Assembly (NCBI GenBank): GCA_030068145.1 | Contig: JAPJBO010000536.1 | Coordinates: forward strand, 1 to 64,000 | DNA length: 64,000 bases | From: Diplonema papillatum | Taxonomy: Eukaryota; Euglenozoa; Diplonemea; Diplonemida; Diplonemidae | Direction of reading: 5' to 3' | Translations under genes and position numbers: made by a program | Notes under the pieces: model-generated | Databases searched by the model: none | Told to the model about the DNA's origin: nothing | What the model saw: the letters and a program-made list of their open reading frames with translations, nothing else | Shown: positions 23,601 to 33,598 of the stretch, one piece after another | Layout of the letters: every line of letters starts with the position of its first letter | How positions within the stretch are numbered: position 1 is the stretch's first letter

Positions 23601-26600
23601 GCTCCTGAATTTCGGCCTTGATCTTCTCGAGGTCGGTCGATTCGGCCTTGACGGCCTTCTGCAGGGGGCGTGTCGGTGATCATAGGTTTTTTTCGAGCTA
23701 AGAATTCGTTTGAGAATCTGGTATAAAGTCTCCGGGTGACCTTTGTCGAATAGGTCCTTTCCAAGCAAATGTGTAGTTAGAGGGTTGGAGGGAAGGCCCT
23801 GAAGGGGCCGTTGGAACTGGTTCAAATTTTGAGGAGTAAGGGGAGGCAAGAAAGCTTGCGGTGGTTCCCGTCGGTCAGGCAGTTGGTACTGCCTTTACAC
23901 TCGTCTCTACTGCGGTACGTACTCTTTCACTCACTTTGGCTAGCTAAAAGAGACTCCTGCGACCGACACGGGATGACAACGAGAACGGAGTACATACGAT
24001 TCCGTCTTTCATGTCACGAATCGACATCGCTGTCTTCTTGACCATTGTGACAAGCACAGCGTGCTCTGCCTTCAACGCAGTGAGCTCGGTCTGTGGGTGT
24101 GTGTGTGTTCAACACTTGTGTCCTTTGTTAGAGTGTAAAACCTCGCTTGAGAATTCGGGGGGTTCAAGTCTCCGGGTGACCATCGTCGAAAGGGTTCCTC
24201 TACGATATTGCATATTGCGATCGATGTCCACGGGGGAGAGATATCATCAACTTTGCGCTAACCTACCAGCCAATGCAGGTGAGAGAGAGAGTCGGGCGAA
24301 CTGGATCTATACTTTCAGAGTGAAAGTTCACCTTTCGCGTAGTCACGTGTTGGTCAGCACCGTTTTCGCTTTAGCGCTGAGCTGCATTCGTTGAGCAGAG
24401 CACCCTCGTGAAGATTCCCGTTGGGGGGAAACCTTCGTGGGTTGGTGAAGTCGGGGCACTCAGTTGTTAAGTCGGCTTTCGCTTCCATGTAGTACTCAGC
24501 ACGTGTTCATCATTGAACAGCCGCACCAATAATTTCACCGCTGGAGACACTATCAATTCTTTTTTGTGTGCTTCCTTTTTTTTTTTTTTTTTGTTGCGCC
24601 ATCCAATTTCTGCTTCCCTGGAGACAGTATTTTTGTTCCAGCTAAGAAGAACGATGGCAGCGGTATAACCAGAACACGTGCAGGTTAAATCGCACAAACA
24701 AAAAAGTACCTGTGCGCCGGTAAAGACCGGCGCCCAGCGAGACTAGAGGCAGCAGTTAAAGTTTGGGAAACAGTAAAGTTCGGGCGAAGCTAAGTGCGGG
24801 CGAAGCAAAGCAAAGTTCGGGTGAAGCTAAGTTCTGGCGAAGCTAAGTTCTGGCGAAGCAAAAAAGTTCTGAAGCAAAGTTCGGGCGAAGCTAAGTTCGG
24901 CGAAGCAAAGTTCTGGTGAAGTTCTGGCACACGACTTCAAGTCGGTGCAAGCCCGCAAGCGCTGGGACACGGCGCACACCTCGTGGTCCTTGACGTGCAT
25001 CCGCAGCACCATGGCGGCGTCAATGTCTTCGGGCGCCTGCTTGCTCTTCTTGGCGGGCGACGCGCGCGAGACCCGGCCCGGCCGCTTCCGGGTGGGAATG
25101 GGGCTGACGGGCGCTCCGCCGTCGGCCTGGTCGGGGAGGGCCGCCGCCGCGTCTTTGAAGGCCAGCGCGACTCCTGCCCGGAGGGCCTCGACGTCTTCGA
25201 GCTTCTGCCGCCGCGCCGCCTCCATCGCGTCAGCCCTCGCCTTCGCTTCGGCCGCCCACTTTTCCGCGGCCGCGGCGTTCTCTTCGGCTTGCTTCGCGGC
25301 GGTCGCATTCTTCGAGTCGCGCTGCTGCTGCAGCTCCCGTGCCACGGTTTCTTTGCTCACGAGCTCGTCTTTCATCGCCTTCACCGCAACGCGGAGTTCA
25401 GCGAGCTGCGGTTTTAGAGTGGGAGTTCGCTTAGAGATCCGGGGATTTATAGTCTCGGGTGCCCACTGTCGTAAAGGTTCCTTTAAGGTATCGTATAACA
25501 TGCAGGGTCAAAACCTTGTGTCTTTTTAAAACGCTCCCGCGGGGCCGATGGCCCCCATAAAAAAAATTTTGGAAAAAAAAAAATTTGCTCAACTTCCTCA
25601 AAAATTACCGCAGAGTTTGTTCCAAAATTTTAAAATTCAAAAACCCCAATTTTTTTCCAGAATTTTTTTTTTTTTGGCCATTTCCAAAAGACACAAGGTT
25701 TTGACCCTGCATGATAATAGTGTGCATCGTTTCTGCGGTAGTGGCAGCACGTGTTGGGTGTCTTCGTTGCATATTGCCGACGATTCGACATATTCCACAG
25801 CGCGCTCTCGTTTCCGTCATTTCCGGAGTTCTTGCGCGGATCAGCGAGCCACGTTTCTGGAGTTAAAGTTTCGCTTGAGGATCCGGGGGAACTCCAGCTT
25901 CTGAGGCTGGCTCCACTGCGTCCGGTATCGTATTCCGGTATGCATAGCGGATGTGGCAGCGTCAAGTCTTTTTCGACGGAAATGTTGCATCATCAGCGCG
26001 GAACCTGAGTGTCTGCAGACAGGACAGCGGTGTGAGTCTGGTTTGTCAGACGGCTGTTCGTAGCTAGGCACAGCCAGGACCGACCACCCGTAGGTTCTGA
26101 GAGAGCTAAAGGTACCCGTTTTCTTGTATTCATTACCGGTTCATTCAAAGAAGCCCTCACAGGAATCCGAAGCTCAGATGAACGACATTCTTTAGAAGGT
26201 CGGAACTTCCCCTAATTCGACATCAGGAGAAGATCACATACGAGTGGTTTTGCGGATCTGGTATGCGGATTTGCGGGTCATTGATTGATTTCTTGATTTC
26301 GGGGATTCCCAATTGCTTCGAATTGATCCGAAATCGTGCTACTAGAGCACAGGCAAATCCGTCACGGGGAGAAGGCCCCTACAACCGTGTCTGAGCAATC
26401 AGTTAAAAAAAGGGAGGGGGGTGTGGGGCATGCCTCGTCATCGATTGTCTTGTCTGCGGAGGCCCAGTGGGCGGCCAAGTGCGCGTGCTGCGCCGCGAGC
26501 GACGTGGCCTCGTTGGCGGCGGCGGCTTGCCGGGCGAGTGCGGTGCTCAGCGCGGCGTGTATTTCGTCGATCTGCGCCTGCAGGGCGGCCCTCGCCTCGG

Positions 26601-26955
26601 CTTGGGCCGCCAGCTCGGCCCGCTGCTGCGCGACGTCGCTGCGGAGCTCATCGAGCTCAAAGTCGGCGGCGTCGTGCGGGAGTTCGATGGGCGTCCGCAG
26701 GTCGTCCTCCGCGATCTTCTGGCAGCGAGCCGCCGCGTCTATCGCCGGCAGCGCGGCCTCCGGCGTCCGCACCGGGGGCCGGTTGGGCGACTTCTGCGGC
26801 GTGTCCTTCTGCGGCGTGCCCTTCTGCGGCGTGTTCTTCTGCGGCATGTCCTTCTGCGGCGTCTTCCTTGGTGATGCCTTCCCTGCCACCGCCGCCGCCG
26901 CGTCGTTGGGAGAGTCGACCGGAGCGCTCTTGTACGTCTCCGACATCTCCGACAT
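20632..26955 (-). CDS. Coiled-coil protein with TPQK repeats and basic tail, complete
   Basis: Unidentified 560-codon protein. Exons: 26955-26434, 25405-24980, 24090-23998, 23658-23581, 21542-21082 and 20734-20632 (TAA). Lengths 522, 426, 93, 78, 461 and 103 keep phase throughout. Donors: GCATGC (a GC intron), GTGTGC, GTATGT, GTATTC and GTATGG. The start MSEMSETYKS is the first in-frame ATG after an ACTCTCAAAA block. Residues about 25-55 hold SPRKTPQKDMPQKNTPQKG-type repeats, matching the minimal CDK site (S/T-P-x-K). Residues about 75-170 and 175-250 are helical, and a KRPGRVSRASPAKKSK stretch resembles a nuclear signal. A further long helix follows (QKMMTEALDAQAAQAAGEK). The tail is AVKKPATKTARRKK. 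A nuclear or cytoskeletal structural role is possible but is inference. A copy of its first exon lies at 31610-31925. Confidence 0.8.
21545..22700. repeat. 30/31-bp minisatellite grown from an exon boundary
   Basis: The basic unit contains ttgataactgtcttgcagtg and cgcttgca. Six scattered units also carry tcggcgagttcctgatgagg, which is the acceptor and first codons of the exon starting at 21542. Read on the minus strand the unit gives LQATLQDSYQ, the same heptad-like sequence as the exon start (ELADLQATLQ). The array directly touches that acceptor. Confidence 0.9.
22690..23240 (-). repeat. Dispersed repeat shared with 40030-40260
   Basis: Two blocks are shared with 40030-40260: ccattggctgctaagcaccc, and a block of about 100 bases from ggagaagaacggagcaa to cgagcgcacacagcagcag. 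Their order differs between the two sites. On the minus strand the second block closes a 150-codon frame (ending SVLLPDLFPD) with clustered Cys (CAAPTCHVQACPDHC). This could be an exon or element ORF of unknown function. Confidence 0.5.
23860..23975 (+). repeat. Theta repeat copy
   Basis: It contains tactctttcactcactttgg, then gctagctaaaagagactcct. It is a single diverged unit in an intron of the 26955-20632 gene, with related copies at 6113 and 11085. Confidence 0.6.
24762..24935. repeat. ~17-bp tandem repeat just after a donor site
   Basis: About nine irregular units like aagttcgggcgaagcta. The array starts about 45 bases downstream of the donor (GTGTGC) of the exon ending at 24980. Unit length and sequence vary. 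Confidence 0.8.
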
Positions 26956-27077
26956 TGCCAGCCCCGTTTTGAGAGTGGAAATGTGGGGGGGAGTCTTTTC
27001 TTTAAGACGAGCTCTGTATTTTGTTGTTTGTCGTTAGGTTTGTGTTAAGAGGTCGGATTTTGAAGTCTCCGTTTGAC

Positions 27078-27431
27078 TTCTTTCTGTGTTTCCGGTGAAA
27101 TTCGCGGTGATAGGTACCAGGGAAAGCCTGCTACACGGGAGCCAAGCTTCACGTGTTCGGCGGTACTGCAGAGCCACGGGCCTCCGGGTCAAGTGGCTAC
27201 CGATTTCCCGAACTAAAGCATCAAGGCTTGGCGCACCTTCGGGCGAGCTTGGCGCTCGCGCTGAACACAAGCTCGAGACGGTCAGCCGCAGGACAGAGCG
27301 GACGGGGTTGTGCTGTGCTGCCTCCGACTCAAGCTTTGCAAGCTGTGGTTGACCGTCACGTTCCTGGACCAGGAGCGGCCTTTTTCTCTTCTTCTTCTTC
27401 TTCTTCTTTCTGTGTTTCCGGTGAAATTCGC
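27078..27431 (+). repeat. Delta retroposon copy 2 with 28-bp direct repeats
   Basis: The body (27106-27402) matches 19052-19384 inverted. It is flanked on both sides by cttctttctgtgtttccggt, continuing gaaattcgc (27078-27105 and 27403-27431), and ends in a CTT run. The flanks are unlike those of copy 1. A minus frame (ERDGQPQLAKLESEAAQ, GSHLTRRPVALQYRR) is largely conserved between copies, but whether it was ever coding is unclear. Confidence 0.7.
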
Positions 27432-27433
27432 TC

Positions 27434-27562
27434 AGTCCTTTTTGTACAAGCACCTGCTTTATAGGAAATGCTTGAGGAGGCTGCCAGTTGCGAAATATCA
27501 AACGAGGTGAATGTGCACCGGCAAATCTGGGTTTAGTGGCGGGCGTAAGCGTTCAACAAGGG
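27434..27562 (+). repeat. Alpha repeat copy
   Basis: Starts tttgtacaagcacctgcttt directly beside the delta copy and runs to gcgtaagcgttcaacaa. It is on the strand opposite to the alpha copies at intron starts of the minus-strand genes. Confidence 0.8.
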
Positions 27563-28559
27563 AGTCGGAGAAGAACGCCGTGTCTGACATGAGCCTGCGA
27601 GCATTTAACCACGTCAGGCCAGCCAATGACCGCAATGTTGCGGTCATTGAACGCATCCTGTGTGGTAAGCCACAAGGATTCCTGCCTTTTTGGGTTGAAA
27701 ATCACCCGGTCTCGGTCTCTCTCTTTTCTGGTAAACGTGCTTCTGCGTTTCGGGGGTCAGAAACGCTGGTTGGAGAAAAGGTATGTTGGGTGTCACATAC
27801 AGGGCTTTTTGGTGGGATTTCTGAGGGCACAATCACACGGTGTGCTCCAGCACCGGGTGAACTGTGCAGTCCATTTTGCGGGTGTCAACCTGCACCTGTG
27901 TAAAGTTTAGATGGCTTCGAAGTTGTAGCCGTTGGAGTGCCGCGGTCTTGGCCAGGACTCGCCTGGCCGCTCGCGCTCCGATCTGTGCCAAGCAGTCGGG
28001 GCGCGAGCGGAGGCACCAAATTTATGGCCTCATACGTCAAGAACCTTGTGCGCCCTGGACGCCCGCATACTCGAGGTTCTAAGCAGCGCCAGAAAACTCG
28101 CCCAGAATCTGCGGAGCAGCGCCGTGGTCATGGACGGCATCGAAGATCGTCACGCCCGGCGGCTTCGCCCGCCGTGGGTCCGGCGACTCTTCCTGAGGAC
28201 AGCCATCATCCTACTCACGCTCTTTCATTGAGCGGGTCGTCGAGGACACACGCCGCCGCTTTGTTCTCCGCCAGCAGGACGCCATGATGTTTAGGGGCAC
28301 CCCATAGGCCCATTGTCGCCCATCAGCAACAGGCGACCACCGCCACCGTAGGGCCCGACGCCGATGCCTCGACACTTGGGCCTGTTGTCCGTGGCTCTCG
28401 GAGCAGGGAGCCCCGGGGCTAGTCGGTGCCCGGGGCTCAGCCCCGGAGCGCTCCGGCATAGAACACACTTTCCACTGTTTTCCAGGTAGATCCGTTCCCA
28501 GCCGCGAGCGAGGTGACTCCTCAACTCGTCTGTGGGAGAGCGGCAGAAGAGGATAAAGG

Positions 28560-30610
28560 CCTCCCAGAGCTTGTATTTCCCAGCACCTTTCTTTCTTGTC
28601 CTGCTCATCCGCACCCAGTTCACTTTGGTCGTCAACGCAAACCCGTCAACGCTCTCGTCCTCCGAATCTTCATCGACGGGTGAAGATCAGAGCCAAAGGG
28701 GACAGCTTTATCGGTCTCAGGGGTGACACCGACGACCCCCTGCAGTACATGGCGCAGCTTGGGTGCGGCGGCCATCACTCAGCTGCCACCCGGACGGTGT
28801 TAACGAGTTTTCAGATTTTTCTGGACTCGGTGCCGTCGCCGCCGAAGAACCTGGCAGACCAGATCACTGCCTGGGGAGCTTGGCCGGGGCGGTGCGGACT
28901 CGTTGCCGCTCCTCTGTCCGCATCGTGCTGCGGCACCTCGATGGGATCTCGGGCCCGAACCTCCTGCTTTTCCCGGGCCACGAGTACCAACAACTGCTCG
29001 GGACCTGAAGTCCTATTTCTTCCAATTCCCAGTAGGACGGCCGACGCCGGGGAGCCCAACGGGCTACGAAATGAGGCCAATTTTCCGCGGCGGCGAGGAG
29101 ACGATGGGAGTCTTGGAGACGCAGCTGAAGGCGAGGCGTGGGGGATGGACCTTTTCCCGACGTACGGAAGAGAGAGGGCGGAGCGTGCAGCGAGATGGAC
29201 GGCCTTCGACGACACTACAGGAGACCGTGGCTCGTACCGGAAGGGATTCCGACACGAAAAGTGGGGTGAGCGGAAAATGTGTGCCGAGCACCGGATGACG
29301 CAGTGCACCACATGTAGACGAACGGAATGCTGTCGCAACCATCACCACCGATGTCTCGACCATGAGATGCCGACGTGCGACAGCTGCAAGAAACACGCCG
29401 ACCTGAGGAGCAGGAGACGCGGGCACTGCTGCAAAAGGGCACCACCGGGCGTGGCGAGAGGAGAAGAATCAACGACGAAGAAGAGGAAGGCGGAGCCGGA
29501 GGGCCCCGCGTCAGCGCCGAGACAGGCGAAGCGTGAGAACGTGGTGCTCGTTCTGCCGGAAGCAGCGGAAGGCGAGCGAGGACCCGCAACATCGACATCG
29601 ACTTCAGCAGCGAAGGTCGGGAAGACGGCGCTTTCTTCGGGCTTCGGACCGGGAGACCCGACGGGGTCGTGTCTCTGTATTGGTGGCGCCTGGGCAGGTC
29701 GTTTTCTATGATTGCGCAGGACTCTGATTTTGTCATCACGGAGCTTGCCGGGGACGACAGGATAGTCTGGTACGACGACTGGGCCCTCGTCGGTGCCTGT
29801 CCGGGCGCGCTTCGCGCTGTGCGCAACCGGGTCCTGCAGCGTGCCCGTATGGTGCGCATGATGGTCAAGGACGAGTAGTCTGTCCTCGAGCAAGGACGAG
29901 AAGTCTGTCCTCGAGCCCAGCTCGACGCCGGTTGTCCTGGGAGTCGAGTTTGACTTCGCAGCGAAGAGGTACCGGCTGAAGCAAGGGTGGGTGCAGAAGC
30001 CGCACCTCCTCTTTTGCTCGGTCGATTTGACGCAAATGACTCTGCGCGGCGTCTGGAATCCGTCGAGACCGCCATTTGAGCGTGGACGGTATGGGGCACA
30101 CTGCACTGCAGGGTGAGCCCAGTGCTTGCGGATGGTGACCCTGGCGCACCAGGTCCTGACCGGTTCCCTGGGCTGGGAGTCGCTAGTCCGCGTAGGGACG
30201 ATATCTTTCCGTTCCTGCGGGGGTGAGCCGGCGTCTATCGGACAACCGGTGGGTCGGCTTCGACTCGAAGCTGCACCCTCGTGGAGGCGTGGTCCGATGC
30301 CGGCACGCAGGGACGGGCGGGACTGGTGGGCTCTCACAGTTGCACTCAGGGAGTTGATGCACCACGAAAGTCGAAAAGAGATTTGGGATAGCATGCAAGA
30401 ATCTGTAGCGATAATCTGCATCGCCGGTTCGCACGTGATGTGTCATGTTTTCGCCTCTTTAGCCCCCTCGGGCGATGGCCGCGCTTCGATGGGCGCTCTT
30501 CTACGCCGTTTTGTTGTCGGCTCCGACGCAGAGTTCGTCCGCTTCTTCGCTCGCGTCAGTGCCGTCTTCTTGACCCTCGCCGCTGGCTTTAATGTTGATG
30601 TTGCGGGTCT
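28560..30610 (+). mobile_element. Degraded retroelement remnant (reverse-transcriptase type)
   Basis: Old, broken element. The left part (29215-29711) encodes a Cys/His-rich then Lys-rich region. The right part (29669-30110) has reverse-transcriptase-like features: a WYDDWALVG stretch that fits the palm motif, and further on a LGVEFDF stretch that fits the region after it. The family is uncertain; DIRS/Ngaro-like is a guess. No long terminal repeats were seen. It is clearly decayed, with several breaks. Confidence 0.4.
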
Positions 30611-31439
30611 CTGATGTTGCTTGTATTCTGCTGCTTCAGGTAGCATTCCGGGTGTGCTCTTTGTCGCTTTGACGATACGTGGCGAGCAACGTTTTTCCCT
30701 CATGTGGAAACCGAGTCAGTAATCGGTTCCCTCAATCCGCTGACCATGATTGGCGCTGATGCTCGATTCGATTGTACTTACGGTGAGGCAGTTTCTCACT
30801 GGCGTTGTGGTGGATGGAAGGTGACCTCGCCCAATATCAGTTACGAAGACGTGTTCTTACTTTTCCCTTTCTTCTGGGCAGTTCTCATAGTTTGCGACTC
30901 CGCTGTCGACAAGTATAATCTTTGTCGACAACTTGCCTTTGTTTGTGCGCTCGCAGCCTTTGTTCGCACTTTCTCTCGTTGAAGAGATATTGTGCTATTT
31001 GCAAAGGCTGCCTTCCTGTTGAAATCATCTGTTCTCATAGTAGTGGACGCAACACTAATTTTTGTGTACGCCGGACACAACTGTTTGGAGGCACTCGTTG
31101 CATCGAAGAGTTTGCAAAGGTCGACAGTCAACCTCGGGCTTTACATCGTCTGTTACGATGGAAAGGTGCGTGGCGTCCCGTGTCTTTCTTCGCACGGGCT
31201 CACCGTCGCATCGTTTGAGAGAGCTTCACCACCAGGCTCGTTGCCAATCAAAAAACTGTCCGCTGCCCGTGAAAGTGTGTACTCCTCTGCGAGGTCGGTT
31301 TGAGACGCTTTCACGGGTAAAAAGGGTGAGCCACTTACACGGGGGGGGGTGCGTATATTTGTATACTCACTACACTTACAACGTATAGTTGTAAGTGCGT
31401 ACTTCGAGAATTAGGCCTTGCGTGGGTACACTTTGTTGC

Positions 31440-31625
31440 CTATTCTACCTTGCAAACTGTCATTAAGTACCGGTTATTGACCGCAATGTTGCGGTCAATG
31501 ACCGCATGGGTGCGGTCAATGACCAGTACCCTACCGGTCAATGACCGCAAGGTACCGGTCAACATTCTTGCGGTCAGCGTGGTGCGGTCATTGACCGCAC
31601 CAGCCCTTGACCGGTCCACCGTGCG
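31440..31625. repeat. Cluster of TGACCGCA/TGCGGTCA palindromes
   Basis: Multiple interleaved copies of gcggtcaatgaccgc and accggtcaatgaccg on both strands. A related palindrome is at 27624-27655 (atgaccgcaatgttgcggtc). It may be the remnant end of an element. It ends where the exon copy at 31610-31925 begins. Confidence 0.7.
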
Positions 31626-31925
31626 GCAGGCGGCCGAGCGAGGGCGCCCTCGCCTCGGCTTGGGCCGCCAGCTCGGCCCGCTGCTGCGCGACGTCGCTGC
31701 GGAGCTCGTCGAGCTCGAAGTCGGCGGCGTCGTGCGGGAGTTCGATGGGCGTCCGCAGGTCGTCCTCCGCGATCTTCTGGCAGCGAGCCGCCGCGTCTAT
31801 CGTCGGCAGCGCGGTCCGCACCGGGGGCCGGTTGCTGCGGCGTCTTCCTTGGCGATGCCTTTTCCGCCGCCGCCGCATCGCTCAGAGAGTCGACCGGAGC
31901 GCTCTTGTACGTCTCCGACATTGCC
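31610..31925 (-). pseudogene. Partial copy of the first exon of the 26955-20632 gene
   Basis: It includes the start MSETYKSAPVD and the block IAEDDLRTPIELPHDAADFE. The TPQK repeat region is deleted and the frame is broken. The copy stops inside the helical region and lacks the donor. The upstream block (ccgttttgagagtggaaat) was copied too, so promoter-side sequence travelled with it. Confidence 0.8.
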
Positions 31926-33215
31926 AGCCCCGTTTTGAGAGTGGAAATATGGGGGGAGGTGGTTGGTGTCTTTCTTTTAGAGTTAAAGTTTTACATTTAG
32001 GACGAACTCTGTATTTTGGTGTAGCTTGTTTTTGGTTTTGTGACTGTTTTGTTCTAAGAAGCCGGCAATTTGAGTCTCCGGCTGACCGTAGAACGGGGTT
32101 TGAAGTTTCCGTTCGAGTCAGTTTTTAAGGTGCAAGTTCACTTGCGCGAGGCTGCCAGCTGCAAAATATTTTTCAGAGGAGGAGGTGAATGTGCTGCAGC
32201 CCACACGAAACAGGTAGGTCTGGGTTTAGTGGCGGGCGCAAGCGTTCAACAACGGAGTCGCACACGTCCCTAGCTTTCATCGGCAAGCGGCCGAGCGCGG
32301 TGCTCAGCGCGAGGACATACTGCAGATGCATACGCAGTGACATACTGTAGACGAACACGCAAGGGGACGTAGTGCAGATATTGCAGTGACATACTGTACG
32401 TGAACACGATAGGGACGTCGTGACGATAGATACTGCTGCAAGCCCCGGCCAGCCCTGGAGCCAGCCCACACTGCTTCAGTCGTACTTCGCGCGGTCGTCG
32501 TCCGAATGCGAAATGGAGTGCGGACAGTAAAGGCGCAGGCTAGAAAGGCCGGACGAAGGGAACGCCTCAAGAAAAAGGCGGGGACCTTTGGGCTGAAGAA
32601 CCCTGTTGCAGCGGAGTGCCGCGTTGCACGCGCGCTCTTTTGTGCTAGCAAGTGTCCGTCCGTCTTTCGAAGACCGGGTTTTACCGTGAACCTTCCAATG
32701 GAACACACTGGGCGGTGTTGCGGGTGGCGGGAGGGGCACCAGCATCTGCCACCCACTGCCGTTCTTGCAGACGGCGCGTCTCGAAGGCCCGCATGGCGGC
32801 GCACATCGTTCTTCTCCGCATCGTGGCATCGAACACGCGAGAAGGCCGACTTCCCTTACCTACACTGTGCTGTTGGGCAGAGGTTTTTAGCTGGGAGACC
32901 TCTTGCGCGGTGCTGCGCAGGGTTTCTAAACTCCGCTTTTGTATGTCTTGGCCATCGTTATTATGAGGGTGCTTCCATGTTTGCCCACCCTACCCAATAT
33001 GTAAGTGATGGTTGTCCCCCGGACGGTTTCGACTTGCGCTCTCGTGCCTTTCACAGTTTCACTGAGGGAGTTGATGCACCACGAAAGTCGATTAGAGAAC
33101 TTCACACAGCCTTCAGGGTGTGGAGAAATGGGTTTGTTCTTCGCTTACACCACCGTGTGTTGTTTTCTCACTCAGGACTTTTGACCTGTTGTGTTTGTGT
33201 GATTTGTCGTGTAGG

Positions 33216-33350
33216 GGTAGGCCCGCATGACCTCACGTCCGTTCAACACGTGGTTCGGTAGTTGCAGCACTTTGGATCCCTTCTGTTCTTTGTCGGGCAG
33301 CCTCGTCGAGCATTTCCTTTCAAGCTGGCGCTTATGTAAAAGAAAAATCC
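33216..33350 (-). repeat. Alpha-related repeat, second copy
   Basis: Near-identical to 5373-5500 over cccgcatgacctcacgtccg and beyond. It lies just downstream of the TUL1-like gene's stop. Confidence 0.7.
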
Positions 33351-33598
33351 AACTTCCCTTTCTTCTAGGCAGTTCTCGTCCGACAATACGAAGAGCAGAA
33401 CTCGTTGCTGCTCTTGCATCGCCAGCGGCGACGGTGCGTCCAGCGGAGTCGCTTACTGCAGGCAGAACGTTTCTTCAGCCGCGTAAGCGGAAAGGCCGCA
33501 GAACCGTGAATACGTAAGCTACCGACAGCGTAAGCAGATTCTGCAGCCCAGTGGTTGTTTGCTATCGGCAGAACCCGGCGAGTAAGCGGACGCCGACG

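Noticed and set aside
24930-24941. Alternative donor at 24940 for the exon 25405-24980
   Set aside because: It leaves phase 2, which does not match the next exon; the donor at 24979 gives phase 0 and joins cleanly to 24090.
32506-33261. 251-codon plus-strand frame
   Set aside because: It runs through two dispersed repeats and has no coding-like composition or recognisable domain.
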